A program made the translations under genes and the position numbers. Under the pieces are notes generated by a model that saw nothing but the letters and a program-made list of their open reading frames with translations, had not been told where the DNA came from and did not search any database. Positions 1 through 5,815 of a stretch of 5,862 bases of DNA are shown here, in pieces (the stretch's first letter is position 1; each line of letters starts with the position of its first letter). Origin of the DNA: an uncultured Clostridia bacterium (GTDB taxonomy: Bacteria; Bacillota; Clostridia; Christensenellales; UBA1242); the NCBI GenBank assembly GCA_947384015.1, contig CANDFN010000063.1, positions 1-5,862 of the forward strand. The letters are read 5' to 3'.

Positions 1-2627
1 ACTGCAACTATTAACGCTATAGCTGTTAGGGCAGAAGTAACAAAGTATAATAAATTGTTCCAATTAAATGGTTGTTTTGGTTGTTGTTCGTTTTCGTCAG
101 GTTCTTCTTTTTCATCTTCGTTTTGAACAGTTGTTAATTTCATTGTTGTGTTGTTAGTTTCAATTTTATTAAACATATCTTCTTCAATAATTGATAGGTT
201 TATATTTGCAATGTATAATGTGCCTTGAACTTTAACATCTTCGCTACCAAACGAGATTGTGACATAAGAAGTTGTATCGCTAGATGGGTGAATGTAGAAG
301 GTATAAGTAGTCCAACCGTTTACAGATTTAACCGCGTTAAATTGTTCAAAATTTGTTAAACCAAAACTAGCGCCAACAGTGTTCGCATCTACTGTTCCGT
401 CTTGGTCATCCCAAGTTAAGTCTTTAGTATAAATGCTAAATGTTAATTTGTAGTAGTTGCTTGCAGATAGAGAAAATCCGCTTAAAGATTTAGTTTTATA
501 ACTAGTAGGTTCGTTTGCAAAGATAGATAAAACTTTGTTGCTATTAGCATCTAAAAGTTTAACATCTACATCGTCTAAAGTAATAATGTCTACAATAGAG
601 TAGTTTGCACTACCAGTTGCAAAGTTGTTTTCATCAATAGCAAATGTTAAACTTGCTTTGTTACCAGCGGCTTGGCTGTTAAATACTGCTTCTGTTGTGG
701 TTGTTGATTTTGCTTCGTCTAAGAAGGCAACAGCAACTCCGTCTTGTGCTTTTGTAGAGATTTTTAAATACACATCTAAATCTTGATTGCCTGTGTAAAG
801 ATATAAACTTGCTGGGCTAGAATATTTAAAATATTTATCATAATCTGCAGTAGTTATAGTTTTGCTAACTAAAACTACTTCTTGACCATCGTTGTAAGTT
901 ATAAGTGAAAAGTTTGCGTTAGAGTGGCTTGCTAATACATTTGCACTAAATTTGTAGTAGTTGCCAGCAGTGCATTTTATAACTGGGCTGGTGTAGGCCA
1001 ATTCTTTTTGAAGATTGGTATATAACATCAACATGTTTGTATTTACTGGGCTTTGTGGGATGCTTGCAATTAATGGGTCCGGAAGATTGCCTTGCGCCGT
1101 TAATTCTGCAATTTGACTGTTGTTTATAACGCCATGTATAACTTTGCCGTCGCCGTTAGATTCGTCTTTAACTGTCCAGCCATTTGGTTTTGCTGGGTAT
1201 GGGGTAGAGTAATCTTCAATTTCAATAATGTCAAAATCTCCGTTAGTAAGATAATCTGAAGATAATGTTCTTGTAACTAGGTTTAGTTTTGTAGAGTTAG
1301 TAGAAGAATTATTATAATTATCATAATTACATAATTCTACAACAACGCGAGATAAATACAAGTCTGCACTACCAGTTGAACTTCCGTCTATTCCGCCAAC
1401 CGAAAGAACTAAGTTGTAATAGGTATCTTTTCTTGCATTAGATAAAACATAAAAACTATATGCGACATAATCATTTTTAGGGTTTTGAGTAGTGCTTGTA
1501 GAAGTAATTGCAATGTTTGCGTCTTTGCCGTCTTCTGCATCTTTTTCTACAAGGTTTAAACTGGTAGAACTAACACTTGATGCTTTTACATATGCTGTAA
1601 CTTTGTAAGCTAAATTCTTTTTAAAGCTAATAGTTTCTTTCATTGTTAGTTTTACATTACTGCTGTTTGCAACTAAATGTAATGCGCTTTCTACAGTTCC
1701 GTCTGGTTCGGTTGTTGTGTAAGACTTTTCGCAACTACCTTCTGTATCAAAGTCAAGTCCATTTTGAACAGAGTAGGTTTTAACAAGGTTGGTTGTATCT
1801 TTATCAATAGAAACATAATTGTTTGTAGATAAACTATTTTTTAAATCGGTAAGCTTATCGTCACTTGTTTTAACTAAAGAAAGATTGTCAAACAAAACTG
1901 TGCCTTTACCATTTAAAAACATTCCTAATTTTAAGTTGTAAGTAGAAATGCTGTTGGTAGAAATTAAGAAATAATATCTTTGCCATTGGGTTTTAGATAA
2001 AGCTGGTGTGTTTTCATTTCTAGAAAGAACAGTGTCTATATTTTCTATTTTTGCAATAATTGCATCGTTATCGTTGTTGTCATAAAGGTATAAAGCACCA
2101 ACACCGCCATAATTATCAACATCTAATGTAAGCACATCTACAGATAAAACATAGTTGCTATCGGCTTCTATATTAATTTGGTTGTCTGTAGTAGTGTAAC
2201 CAAATTTAACATCAGCATATTCGGTTTTGGTTGTTGCTTGGTCACCTTCTGTTGTGGTAGATTCAACTCCACTAGAAATCATTAAAACGCGTTGTTCGGT
2301 TGATGTGTTTGGATTGGTGGGGTAAATGCTATTGTATTTTGAGTTGTCTAAATTAATTATTCCTGCAGTTACATGATTGTTGGCAATTGTTGAAGAAGTT
2401 TCGTAATTGCTAGAACTTGGTTGATATGGATAATTGCTAGATTGAGAACTGTTAAAATTAGGGTCTTTTAATGTAGTAGTAGGTTCATCTGCTATGGTAG
2501 CATATAAATTGTTTGTTAATTGAACAGGTTTAAATGTAAAACAAAAAATTGATGCAACAAACATTGCAATTAAAACTAAAATTATGGAAATTTTACTAGA
2601 TTTTATTGATTTTTGAGCGTGTTTCAT
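1..2627 (-). CDS. Large modular secreted/surface protein with jelly-roll-like repeats, 3' end cut off by the window
   Basis: An uninterrupted frame of 875 codons starts at ATG 2627-2625 and runs off the left edge; no stop occurs. A GAGGT site 4 nt upstream supports this start. Residues 1-12 are Lys-rich and 13-32 strongly hydrophobic, so this is a signal peptide or membrane anchor. The ectodomain is rich in Thr, Asn, Ser and Tyr. At least four similar modules are visible (about 135-253, 308-432, 459-624, 702-817). They share a strand of type YYKFSANV (157-166, 340-348, 557-566, 725-733), and three have a later aromatic strand such as QRYYFLIS or WTTYTFYI. Most close with a strand of type GTLYIANINL. 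The third opens with TNGDF (461-465) and NGW (482-484), as carbohydrate-binding jelly-roll modules often do. Residues 835-854 are an acidic Pro/Gln linker, followed by a hydrophobic segment from about 855. No LPxTG precedes it, so a membrane-anchored surface protein is likely. Glycan binding is inference; no catalytic domain is recognised. Confidence 0.85.
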   Translation of the reverse strand, partial: MKHAQKSIKSSKISIILVLIAMFVASIFCFTFKPVQLTNNLYATIADEPTTTLKDPNFNSSQSSNYPYQPSSSNYETSSTIANNHVTAGIINLDNSKYNSIYPTNPNTSTEQRVLMISSGVESTTTEGDQATTKTEYADVKFGYTTTDNQINIEADSNYVLSVDVLTLDVDNYGGVGALYLYDNNDNDAIIAKIENIDTVLSRNENTPALSKTQWQRYYFLISTNSISTYNLKLGMFLNGKGTVLFDNLSLVKTSDDKLTDLKNSLSTNNYVSIDKDTTNLVKTYSVQNGLDFDTEGSCEKSYTTTEPDGTVESALHLVANSSNVKLTMKETISFKKNLAYKVTAYVKASSVSSTSLNLVEKDAEDGKDANIAITSTSTTQNPKNDYVAYSFYVLSNARKDTYYNLVLSVGGIDGSSTGSADLYLSRVVVELCNYDNYNNSSTNSTKLNLVTRTLSSDYLTNGDFDIIEIEDYSTPYPAKPNGWTVKDESNGDGKVIHGVINNSQIAELTAQGNLPDPLIASIPQSPVNTNMLMLYTNLQKELAYTSPVIKCTAGNYYKFSANVLASHSNANFSLITYNDGQEVVLVSKTITTADYDKYFKYSSPASLYLYTGNQDLDVYLKISTKAQDGVAVAFLDEAKSTTTTEAVFNSQAAGNKASLTFAIDENNFATGSANYSIVDIITLDDVDVKLLDANSNKVLSIFANEPTSYKTKSLSGFSLSASNYYKLTFSIYTKDLTWDDQDGTVDANTVGASFGLTNFEQFNAVKSVNGWTTYTFYIHPSSDTTSYVTISFGSEDVKVQGTLYIANINLSIIEEDMFNKIETNNTTMKLTTVQNEDEKEEPDENEQQPKQPFNWNNLLYFVTSALTAIALIVA

Positions 2628-2630
2628 AAT

Positions 2631-2636
2631 ACCTCA
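2631..2636 (-). promoter_or_regulatory. Ribosome binding site of the surface protein gene
   Basis: On the minus strand TGAGGT lies 3 nt before ATG 2627. It matches the anti-Shine-Dalgarno core and fixes the start of the large surface protein. Confidence 0.75.
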
Positions 2637-2661
2637 TTTAATTATCTCTTTAAACTTAATT

Positions 2662-2690
2662 ATTATAATATAAATACAAAAAAAAGGCAA
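2662..2690 (-). promoter_or_regulatory. Sigma-A-type promoter of the surface protein gene
   Basis: Reading the minus strand, TTGCCT (2690-2685, 4 of 6 matches to TTGACA) is followed after exactly 17 nt by a perfect TATAAT (2667-2662). Transcription would start near 2655, giving a leader of about 28 nt that contains the GAGGT site. The -10 is part of the palindrome ATTATAAT at 2662-2669, so a perfect TATAAT is also present on the plus strand. Predicted by eye. Confidence 0.6.
2664..2669 (+). promoter_or_regulatory. Candidate -10 element for the transporter pair
   Basis: A perfect TATAAT on the plus strand, sharing the palindrome ATTATAAT with the -10 of the divergent surface protein gene. No convincing -35 is seen 16-18 nt upstream. 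A start near 2676 would give a leader of about 47 nt. An alternative is GATAAT at 2711-2716, which would give a nearly leaderless mRNA. Weak prediction. Confidence 0.35.
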
Positions 2691-2722
2691 ATAATTTTTA
2701 CTCTGTTGCAGATAATAATTGT

Positions 2723-3088
2723 ATGAAAAAGGTAAAAAAATTGCATATATTTTTGTTCGGCGCATTGGTGGGTGTAATAAATGGTTTTTTTGGTGGCGGA
2801 GGAGGAATGATAGTTGTTCCTCTTTTAACAAAATTGTTCAAGTTAGAGCAAAAAAAAGCACAGGCAACAGCATTGTTTATAATTTTGCCAATAAGCTTAG
2901 TAAGTGCCATTGTATACTTGTGTTATAACTCTATAAATTTTAAACAAGGTTGGCCTGTTATTGCTGGTATTGTTGGAGGAGGCATAATAGGTGCAACGCT
3001 TTTAAACAAATTAAACAATAAAGTTGTAAGAGGTATTTTTATTTTTATGATGGCGCTTGGTGGCGTTGGTATGCTTATTTGGGGTTGA
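2723..3088 (+). CDS. TauE/SafE (TSUP) family membrane transporter, N-terminal-half type
   Basis: This 121-residue, very hydrophobic protein equals about half of a usual TauE/SafE anion exporter (about 240-270 residues). The family signature is clear: a first helix leads into NGFFGGGGG (20-28), then a conserved Pro at 33 and the K-AQATA stretch (45-50). About four membrane segments follow at 9-26, 51-69, 76-96 and 102-120. Members move sulfite, sulfonates or other small organosulfur anions across the cytoplasmic membrane; the substrate here is unknown. The gene ends with TGA at 3086-3088, one base before the next gene, which encodes the complementary half. The two are probably co-translated and assemble together. 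The ATG at 2723 lacks a good ribosome binding site, but it gives a short Lys-rich N-terminus directly before helix 1, as expected. An in-frame alternative start is not evident. Family assignment is firm, substrate is not. Confidence 0.88.
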   Translation: MKKVKKLHIFLFGALVGVINGFFGGGGGMIVVPLLTKLFKLEQKKAQATALFIILPISLVSAIVYLCYNSINFKQGWPVIAGIVGGGIIGATLLNKLNNKVVRGIFIFMMALGGVGMLIWG

Positions 3089-3089
3089 T

Positions 3090-3479
3090 ATGCTTTTTTG
3101 GGAAATTTTTGCAGGTGTTCTAGGTGGAATAATTGCTGGTATGGGCATGGGTGGAGGAACATTAACAATACCTATATTAACCATATTTTTGCATTATAAA
3201 CAAATTAATGCACAAGGTCTGAATCTTATTGCTTTTTTGCCAACCGCAGTTATTGCACTTATAATTCATATAAAAAACAAACTAGTTGTGTTTAAACAAA
3301 CATGGTTGCTTGCTTTAACAGGTTGTTTGTTTTGTGTGGGTTCAGCAATACTTGCCAACCATATTTCAAACAATATACTAAAAAAGGCATTTGCAATATT
3401 CTTAATAGCACTTGCAATTTGGCAGTTGGTTGAATTTATTAAGGAAATAAAGAATAATAAAGATAAAACAAAAAAATAA
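3090..3479 (+). CDS. TauE/SafE (TSUP) family membrane transporter, C-terminal-half type
   Basis: This 129-residue protein has about four membrane segments, and it is the other half-size TauE/SafE subunit. Its glycine signature is GMGMGGGT (17-24), followed by a Pro at 28 and then INAQGLNLIAFLP (39-51), resembling the second repeat of full-length members. A Lys-rich cytoplasmic tail ends the protein (about 118-129). I chose the ATG at 3090: it follows the upstream TGA by one base, has GGGG at 3081-3084 as a weak ribosome site, and places helix 1 at the N-terminus. The frame is open back to an ATG at 3057, but that would overlap the upstream gene by 32 nt and add residues unlike the family. Translational coupling with the upstream gene is likely. 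Transport of sulfite or related anions is a family-level inference. The stop lies 2 bp from the end of the opposing gene. Confidence 0.87.
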   Translation: MLFWEIFAGVLGGIIAGMGMGGGTLTIPILTIFLHYKQINAQGLNLIAFLPTAVIALIIHIKNKLVVFKQTWLLALTGCLFCVGSAILANHISNNILKKAFAIFLIALAIWQLVEFIKEIKNNKDKTKK

Positions 3480-3499
3480 TTTTATAAAGAATTTATAAA
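3466..3499 (-). terminator. Weak AT-only hairpin with T tract between convergent genes
   Basis: An 8-bp inverted repeat TTTATAAA / TTTATAAA (3481-3488 and 3492-3499) with a 3-nt loop covers the end and stop of the minus-strand gene. On that strand it is followed by a run of T (3476-3470). The stem contains no G-C pairs, so it would be unstable. It is the only terminator-like structure in the convergent junction. Confidence 0.3.
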
Positions 3500-4213
3500 T
3501 GAGCAATGCAACATTACAATTTTTATAAGATCATATTTTAAAACTGAGGAGTGGTTTGCCTCGTTTATATTATCTTTTAAGCCTTTTGTGCATTCTGCAA
3601 TGTCTAAAATATAGTTTTTTGATGCAAGTTGGGTAGGGTTGTTAAAAAAGTTTTTTATATCATCAGTTTCTTTTAAGTAATTATCGTATAGCGAGGTTAA
3701 GTTTAAAGATAACTGGTTTATGTTATCTGCCGAGGTGTCATATCTGGTAATTGCGGTATATAATCCCTCATACAAAGTTTTGTTTGCTTTGTTTATTTTT
3801 GTTATAAACTGTTGCTCTTGCTTAGAAAGATTTTTGTTTGTTTTCAGTTTATCCTGTTCTATGGTGAAAATTTTAGTGCTAGGGTAGGTTTCTATTAAAT
3901 TGCTACACACGCTTTCTGCATCTTCTTTTGATAAATAAAAACTTGTAAGCACATGATAACTTCCGTCATAATATACATAGCCAGCCCCACCTTTAGATTG
4001 AATTTCTCCTGCAAGGGAGGTGGCATCAGTATATTTAAAAAAGTTTCCAACTTCCACAAAAAAGTAATTATCATTTCTACTTATATTAGTGCTTATAAAA
4101 AATGCTAGCCCCATTAAAATAATAATTGCAATTACAATTACAGTAAATCCCTCTTTTTTAGTTGTTTTAACCCTTTTGTTATATAAAGAATAGTTAAATT
4201 GATAACTTTGCAT
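3482..4213 (-). CDS. Membrane-anchored protein with SPOR-like domain and helical C-terminus
   Basis: The protein has 243 residues. A short Lys/Arg-rich cytoplasmic N-terminus (1-22) is followed by one membrane helix (about 23-42) and an extracytoplasmic region. Residues 48-119 look like a SPOR domain: two repeats of strand-helix-strand, the first starting YFFVEVGNF (50-58) with the helix TDATSLAGEI (62-71), the second YHVLTSFYLSKEDAESVCSNL (86-106). SPOR domains bind peptidoglycan strands stripped of stem peptides, often at division or sporulation sites. Residues about 127-243 are mostly helical, polar and unassigned. The likely place of action is the outer face of the membrane, contacting the cell wall. 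The gene stands alone, divergent from groES and convergent with the transporter pair. No ribosome binding site precedes the ATG at 4213, and no later in-frame ATG would keep the whole membrane helix (Met34 lies inside it). The SPOR call is by pattern recognition and could be confirmed by profile search. Confidence 0.7.
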   Translation of the reverse strand: MQSYQFNYSLYNKRVKTTKKEGFTVIVIAIIILMGLAFFISTNISRNDNYFFVEVGNFFKYTDATSLAGEIQSKGGAGYVYYDGSYHVLTSFYLSKEDAESVCSNLIETYPSTKIFTIEQDKLKTNKNLSKQEQQFITKINKANKTLYEGLYTAITRYDTSADNINQLSLNLTSLYDNYLKETDDIKNFFNNPTQLASKNYILDIAECTKGLKDNINEANHSSVLKYDLIKIVMLHCSFINSL

Positions 4214-4227
4214 AATTATTATATAAA

Positions 4228-4256
4228 ATAATAAAAATTTTTATGTTTAATGGCAG
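4228..4256 (-). promoter_or_regulatory. Candidate promoter of the SPOR-like gene
   Basis: On the minus strand, CTGCCA (4256-4251, 4 of 6 to TTGACA) is followed after 17 nt by TATTAT (4233-4228, 5 of 6 to TATAAT). Transcription would begin near 4221, leaving a leader of only about 8 nt with no ribosome site. A second hexamer, TATAAT at 4223-4218, is even nearer the ATG and has no -35. Both suggest a very short or absent leader. Confidence 0.4.
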
Positions 4257-4274
4257 GTTGTAGATAAAAACCTG
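4254..4274. promoter_or_regulatory. Inverted repeat upstream of groES, possible operator
   Basis: CAGGTT (4254-4259) and AACCTG (4269-4274) are perfect 6-bp inverted arms separated by 9 nt. A related half, CTGGTT (4279-4284), follows just before the groES -10. The position, over the -35 zone, and the N9 spacing recall the layout of the HrcA operator CIRCE, but the sequence does not match CIRCE (TTAGCACTC-N9-GAGTGCTAA). It overlaps the candidate -35 of the divergent gene. The operator role is inference. Confidence 0.3.
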
Positions 4275-4285
4275 AAAACTGGTTA

Positions 4286-4291
4286 TATAAT
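4286..4291 (+). promoter_or_regulatory. -10 element of the groES-groEL operon
   Basis: A perfect TATAAT lies 16 nt upstream of the groES ATG. The predicted start, near 4297-4298, falls at or just before the ribosome site, giving a leader of about 10 nt. No good -35 lies 16-18 nt upstream (that zone reads GATAAA), so an activator, an alternative sigma factor or a longer-range promoter is possible. Confidence 0.45.
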
Positions 4292-4297
4292 TTAATT

Positions 4298-4304
4298 GAG
4301 GTGA
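4298..4304 (+). promoter_or_regulatory. Ribosome binding site of groES
   Basis: GAGGTGA is 3 nt before ATG 4308 and is the strongest Shine-Dalgarno match in the window, as expected for a highly translated chaperonin gene. Confidence 0.85.
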
Positions 4305-4307
4305 GAT

Positions 4308-4592
4308 ATGAAAATAAAACCATTGTATGATAGAGTGCTTATACTACCAGAGCAAAAACAAGTAAGTCAAAGTGGAATATTAATACCGCAAACAGCGCAG
4401 GAACAACCTCAAATTGGAAAGGTTGTAGAGGTTGGAGATGGCGAAAGTTGTGATATGGACAAGGTTGGTATGAAGGTTGCGGTTGGCGATTTGGTAATGT
4501 TTAATAAATTTGCAGGCAATGAAATAAAAATAGAAGATAAAACTTATATTTTAATTAGACAAATAGATTTAATAGGGGTTATTTATGAGTAA
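4308..4592 (+). CDS. groES: Co-chaperonin GroES (Cpn10)
   Basis: The protein has 94 residues, the usual length for GroES. It forms the heptameric lid that closes the GroEL folding chamber in the cytoplasm. The N-terminal strand KIKPLYDRVLILP (2-14) matches the family opening. The mobile loop (about 15-34) carries the hydrophobic triplet ILI (24-26), followed by PQ, which docks on the GroEL apical domain. IGKVVEVGDGE (36-46) and KVAVGDLVMFNKFAGNEI (56-73) are the conserved core strands and turns. IDLIGVI near the end is the standard C-terminal strand. The start is fixed by a strong ribosome site. The stop codon lies inside groEL, which begins 8 nt earlier in another frame. No key element is missing. 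Confidence 0.97.
   Translation: MKIKPLYDRVLILPEQKQVSQSGILIPQTAQEQPQIGKVVEVGDGESCDMDKVGMKVAVGDLVMFNKFAGNEIKIEDKTYILIRQIDLIGVIYE
4574..4579 (+). promoter_or_regulatory. Ribosome binding site of groEL inside groES
   Basis: AGGGGT, 5 nt before ATG 4585, lies within the last codons of groES. It is weaker than the groES site, so coupling of groEL translation to groES is likely. Confidence 0.5.
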
Positions 4593-5815
4593 AATTGTGT
4601 TAACAAAAGCAGAAGCAAAAAATAAACTTTTAAATGGAGTAAAAACGCTAACAGATGCGGTAAAAATTACACTTGGTCCAAAGGGTAAAAATGTTATATT
4701 AGAGGTTGGAACCGAGCCGTTAATTACAAATGACGGAGTAACAATTGCTAAACATATAAGTTTTGAAGACAAAGCAGAAAACTTAGGTGCAAATGTTATA
4801 AAAAGCGCCTGTGTAAAAACTAACGATGTGGCGGGAGATGGAACAACAACCGCAACTCTGTTGACTTATACAATTTTTAGTGAAGGATTAAAATATACAA
4901 ATATGGGTGCAAATCCCATTTTTTTACGTAAAGGCATAAATAAGGCTATAGTGTTTATTGTTGACGAGATAAAAAAACAAACGGTTTCGGTTAAAGATTA
5001 TAATGCTATTAAGCAAGTAGCAAGTATATCTTCTGCAAATAATTTAGTTGGCGAGCTTATTGCAGAAGGTTATAAAAAAGTAGGATTTAACGGCACGCTA
5101 ATTGTAGAAGATGGGGTTGGCACAAAAACTACTTTAGATGTGGTAGAAGGTGTGCGTTTGCCTCGCGGGTTTTTAAGCCCATATATGTGTGTTAATGGTG
5201 GAACCATTGCAGAACATGAAGAACCATACATATTAATAACAGATAAACGAATAACAAATGCAAATGATGTTTTGCCCATTATGGAACAGGTTGCAAAAGT
5301 TAATGGGAGTTTGGTGATTATTGCAGATGATGTTGAAGGCGATGCCCTAAACACGATAGTAATTAATGATGTAAGGAAGAGTTTTAATTGCTTATGTGTT
5401 AAGGCTCCGTATTATGGAGAAAGAAAAGAGGATGCACTAAAAGATTTGGCATTAATATTAAATGCAAATTTAATGTCTGGTAGTGTGTATAAAAGTTTAG
5501 AAAATTTAACGCTTCAAGAACTTGGTAGATGCAAAAAAGTTAGGGCTGATAAAGATAACACAACTATTCTTGGAACTAATTATGATAAACAAAAAGTAAA
5601 TGAAAGAATAGAAGAACTTAAACAACAAAAAGCGCATTCAGTAGGTTATGAAAAAGAGTGTCTAGAACAGAGGATTAATATGCTTACTGGTGCGGTTGCA
5701 ATTATAAAAGTTGGTGCTAATAGCGAGATAGAACTTAAAGAAAATAAACTGCGTATAGAGGACGCAATTAACGCAACAACATCTGCAATAGAGGAGGGCG
5801 TTGTTGCAGGCGGAG
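4585..5815 (+). CDS. groEL: Chaperonin GroEL (Cpn60), 3' truncated at the contig end
   Basis: This is the 60-kDa chaperonin that folds proteins with ATP inside a double heptameric ring. Only 410 of about 540 residues are native; position 5815 is the first base of codon 411. The equatorial ATP site is intact: TLGPKGKN (29-36), D50 in NDGV and AGDGTTTAT (83-91) with D85. These correspond to E. coli G32, D52 and D87. D393 in RIEDA matches catalytic D398. The apical domain (about 188-370) keeps SPYM, PYILITDKRI and IIADDVEGDAL. It is divergent: the normally near-invariant GFGDRRK after KAP reads YYGERKE (276-282), and the sequence after SPYM is shorter and unusual. The sequence breaks off at VVAGG, where the family continues with another Gly. 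From 5816 the frame continues into adapter sequence and meets a false stop at 5836-5838, so the residues IGRAHV are not part of the protein. The start has an AGGGGT site and overlaps groES by 8 nt. Confidence 0.96.

Noticed and set aside
61..130. Simple GTT/TTC-rich repeat
   Set aside because: On the minus strand it is ordinary coding sequence for the Glu/Gln/Asp/Pro linker before the membrane segment; there is no regular repeat unit.
2679..2685. A tract in the 2628-2722 intergenic region as a terminator tail
   Set aside because: No hairpin precedes it on either strand, and it falls in the spacer of the predicted minus-strand promoter.
2634..2928. Short frames overlapping the first transporter gene on both strands
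   Set aside because: They are Lys/Phe/Pro-rich shadows of the transporter gene and its AT-rich upstream region, with no domain pattern.
3057..3089. Upstream ATG at 3057 as the start of the second transporter gene
   Set aside because: It overlaps the upstream gene by 32 nt and adds residues not seen in the family. ATG 3090 sits one base after the upstream stop and directly before helix 1.
2923..3168. Minus-strand 81-residue frame opposite the transporter pair
   Set aside because: It lies fully antisense to clearly coding membrane genes, and its composition is what their glycine- and leucine-rich codons would give in reverse.
4214..4307. CIRCE or CtsR operator upstream of groES
   Set aside because: Neither the TTAGCACTC/GAGTGCTAA arms nor GGTCAAA repeats are present.
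5070..5354. Minus-strand 94-residue frame inside groEL
   Set aside because: It is antisense to a well-conserved chaperonin region and has no independent ribosome site or family pattern.
1..5815. CRISPR array, mobile element, phage or defence island
   Set aside because: No spaced direct repeats, transposase, integrase, toxin-antitoxin or nuclease patterns were found. All gene space is accounted for by envelope, transport and chaperonin genes.
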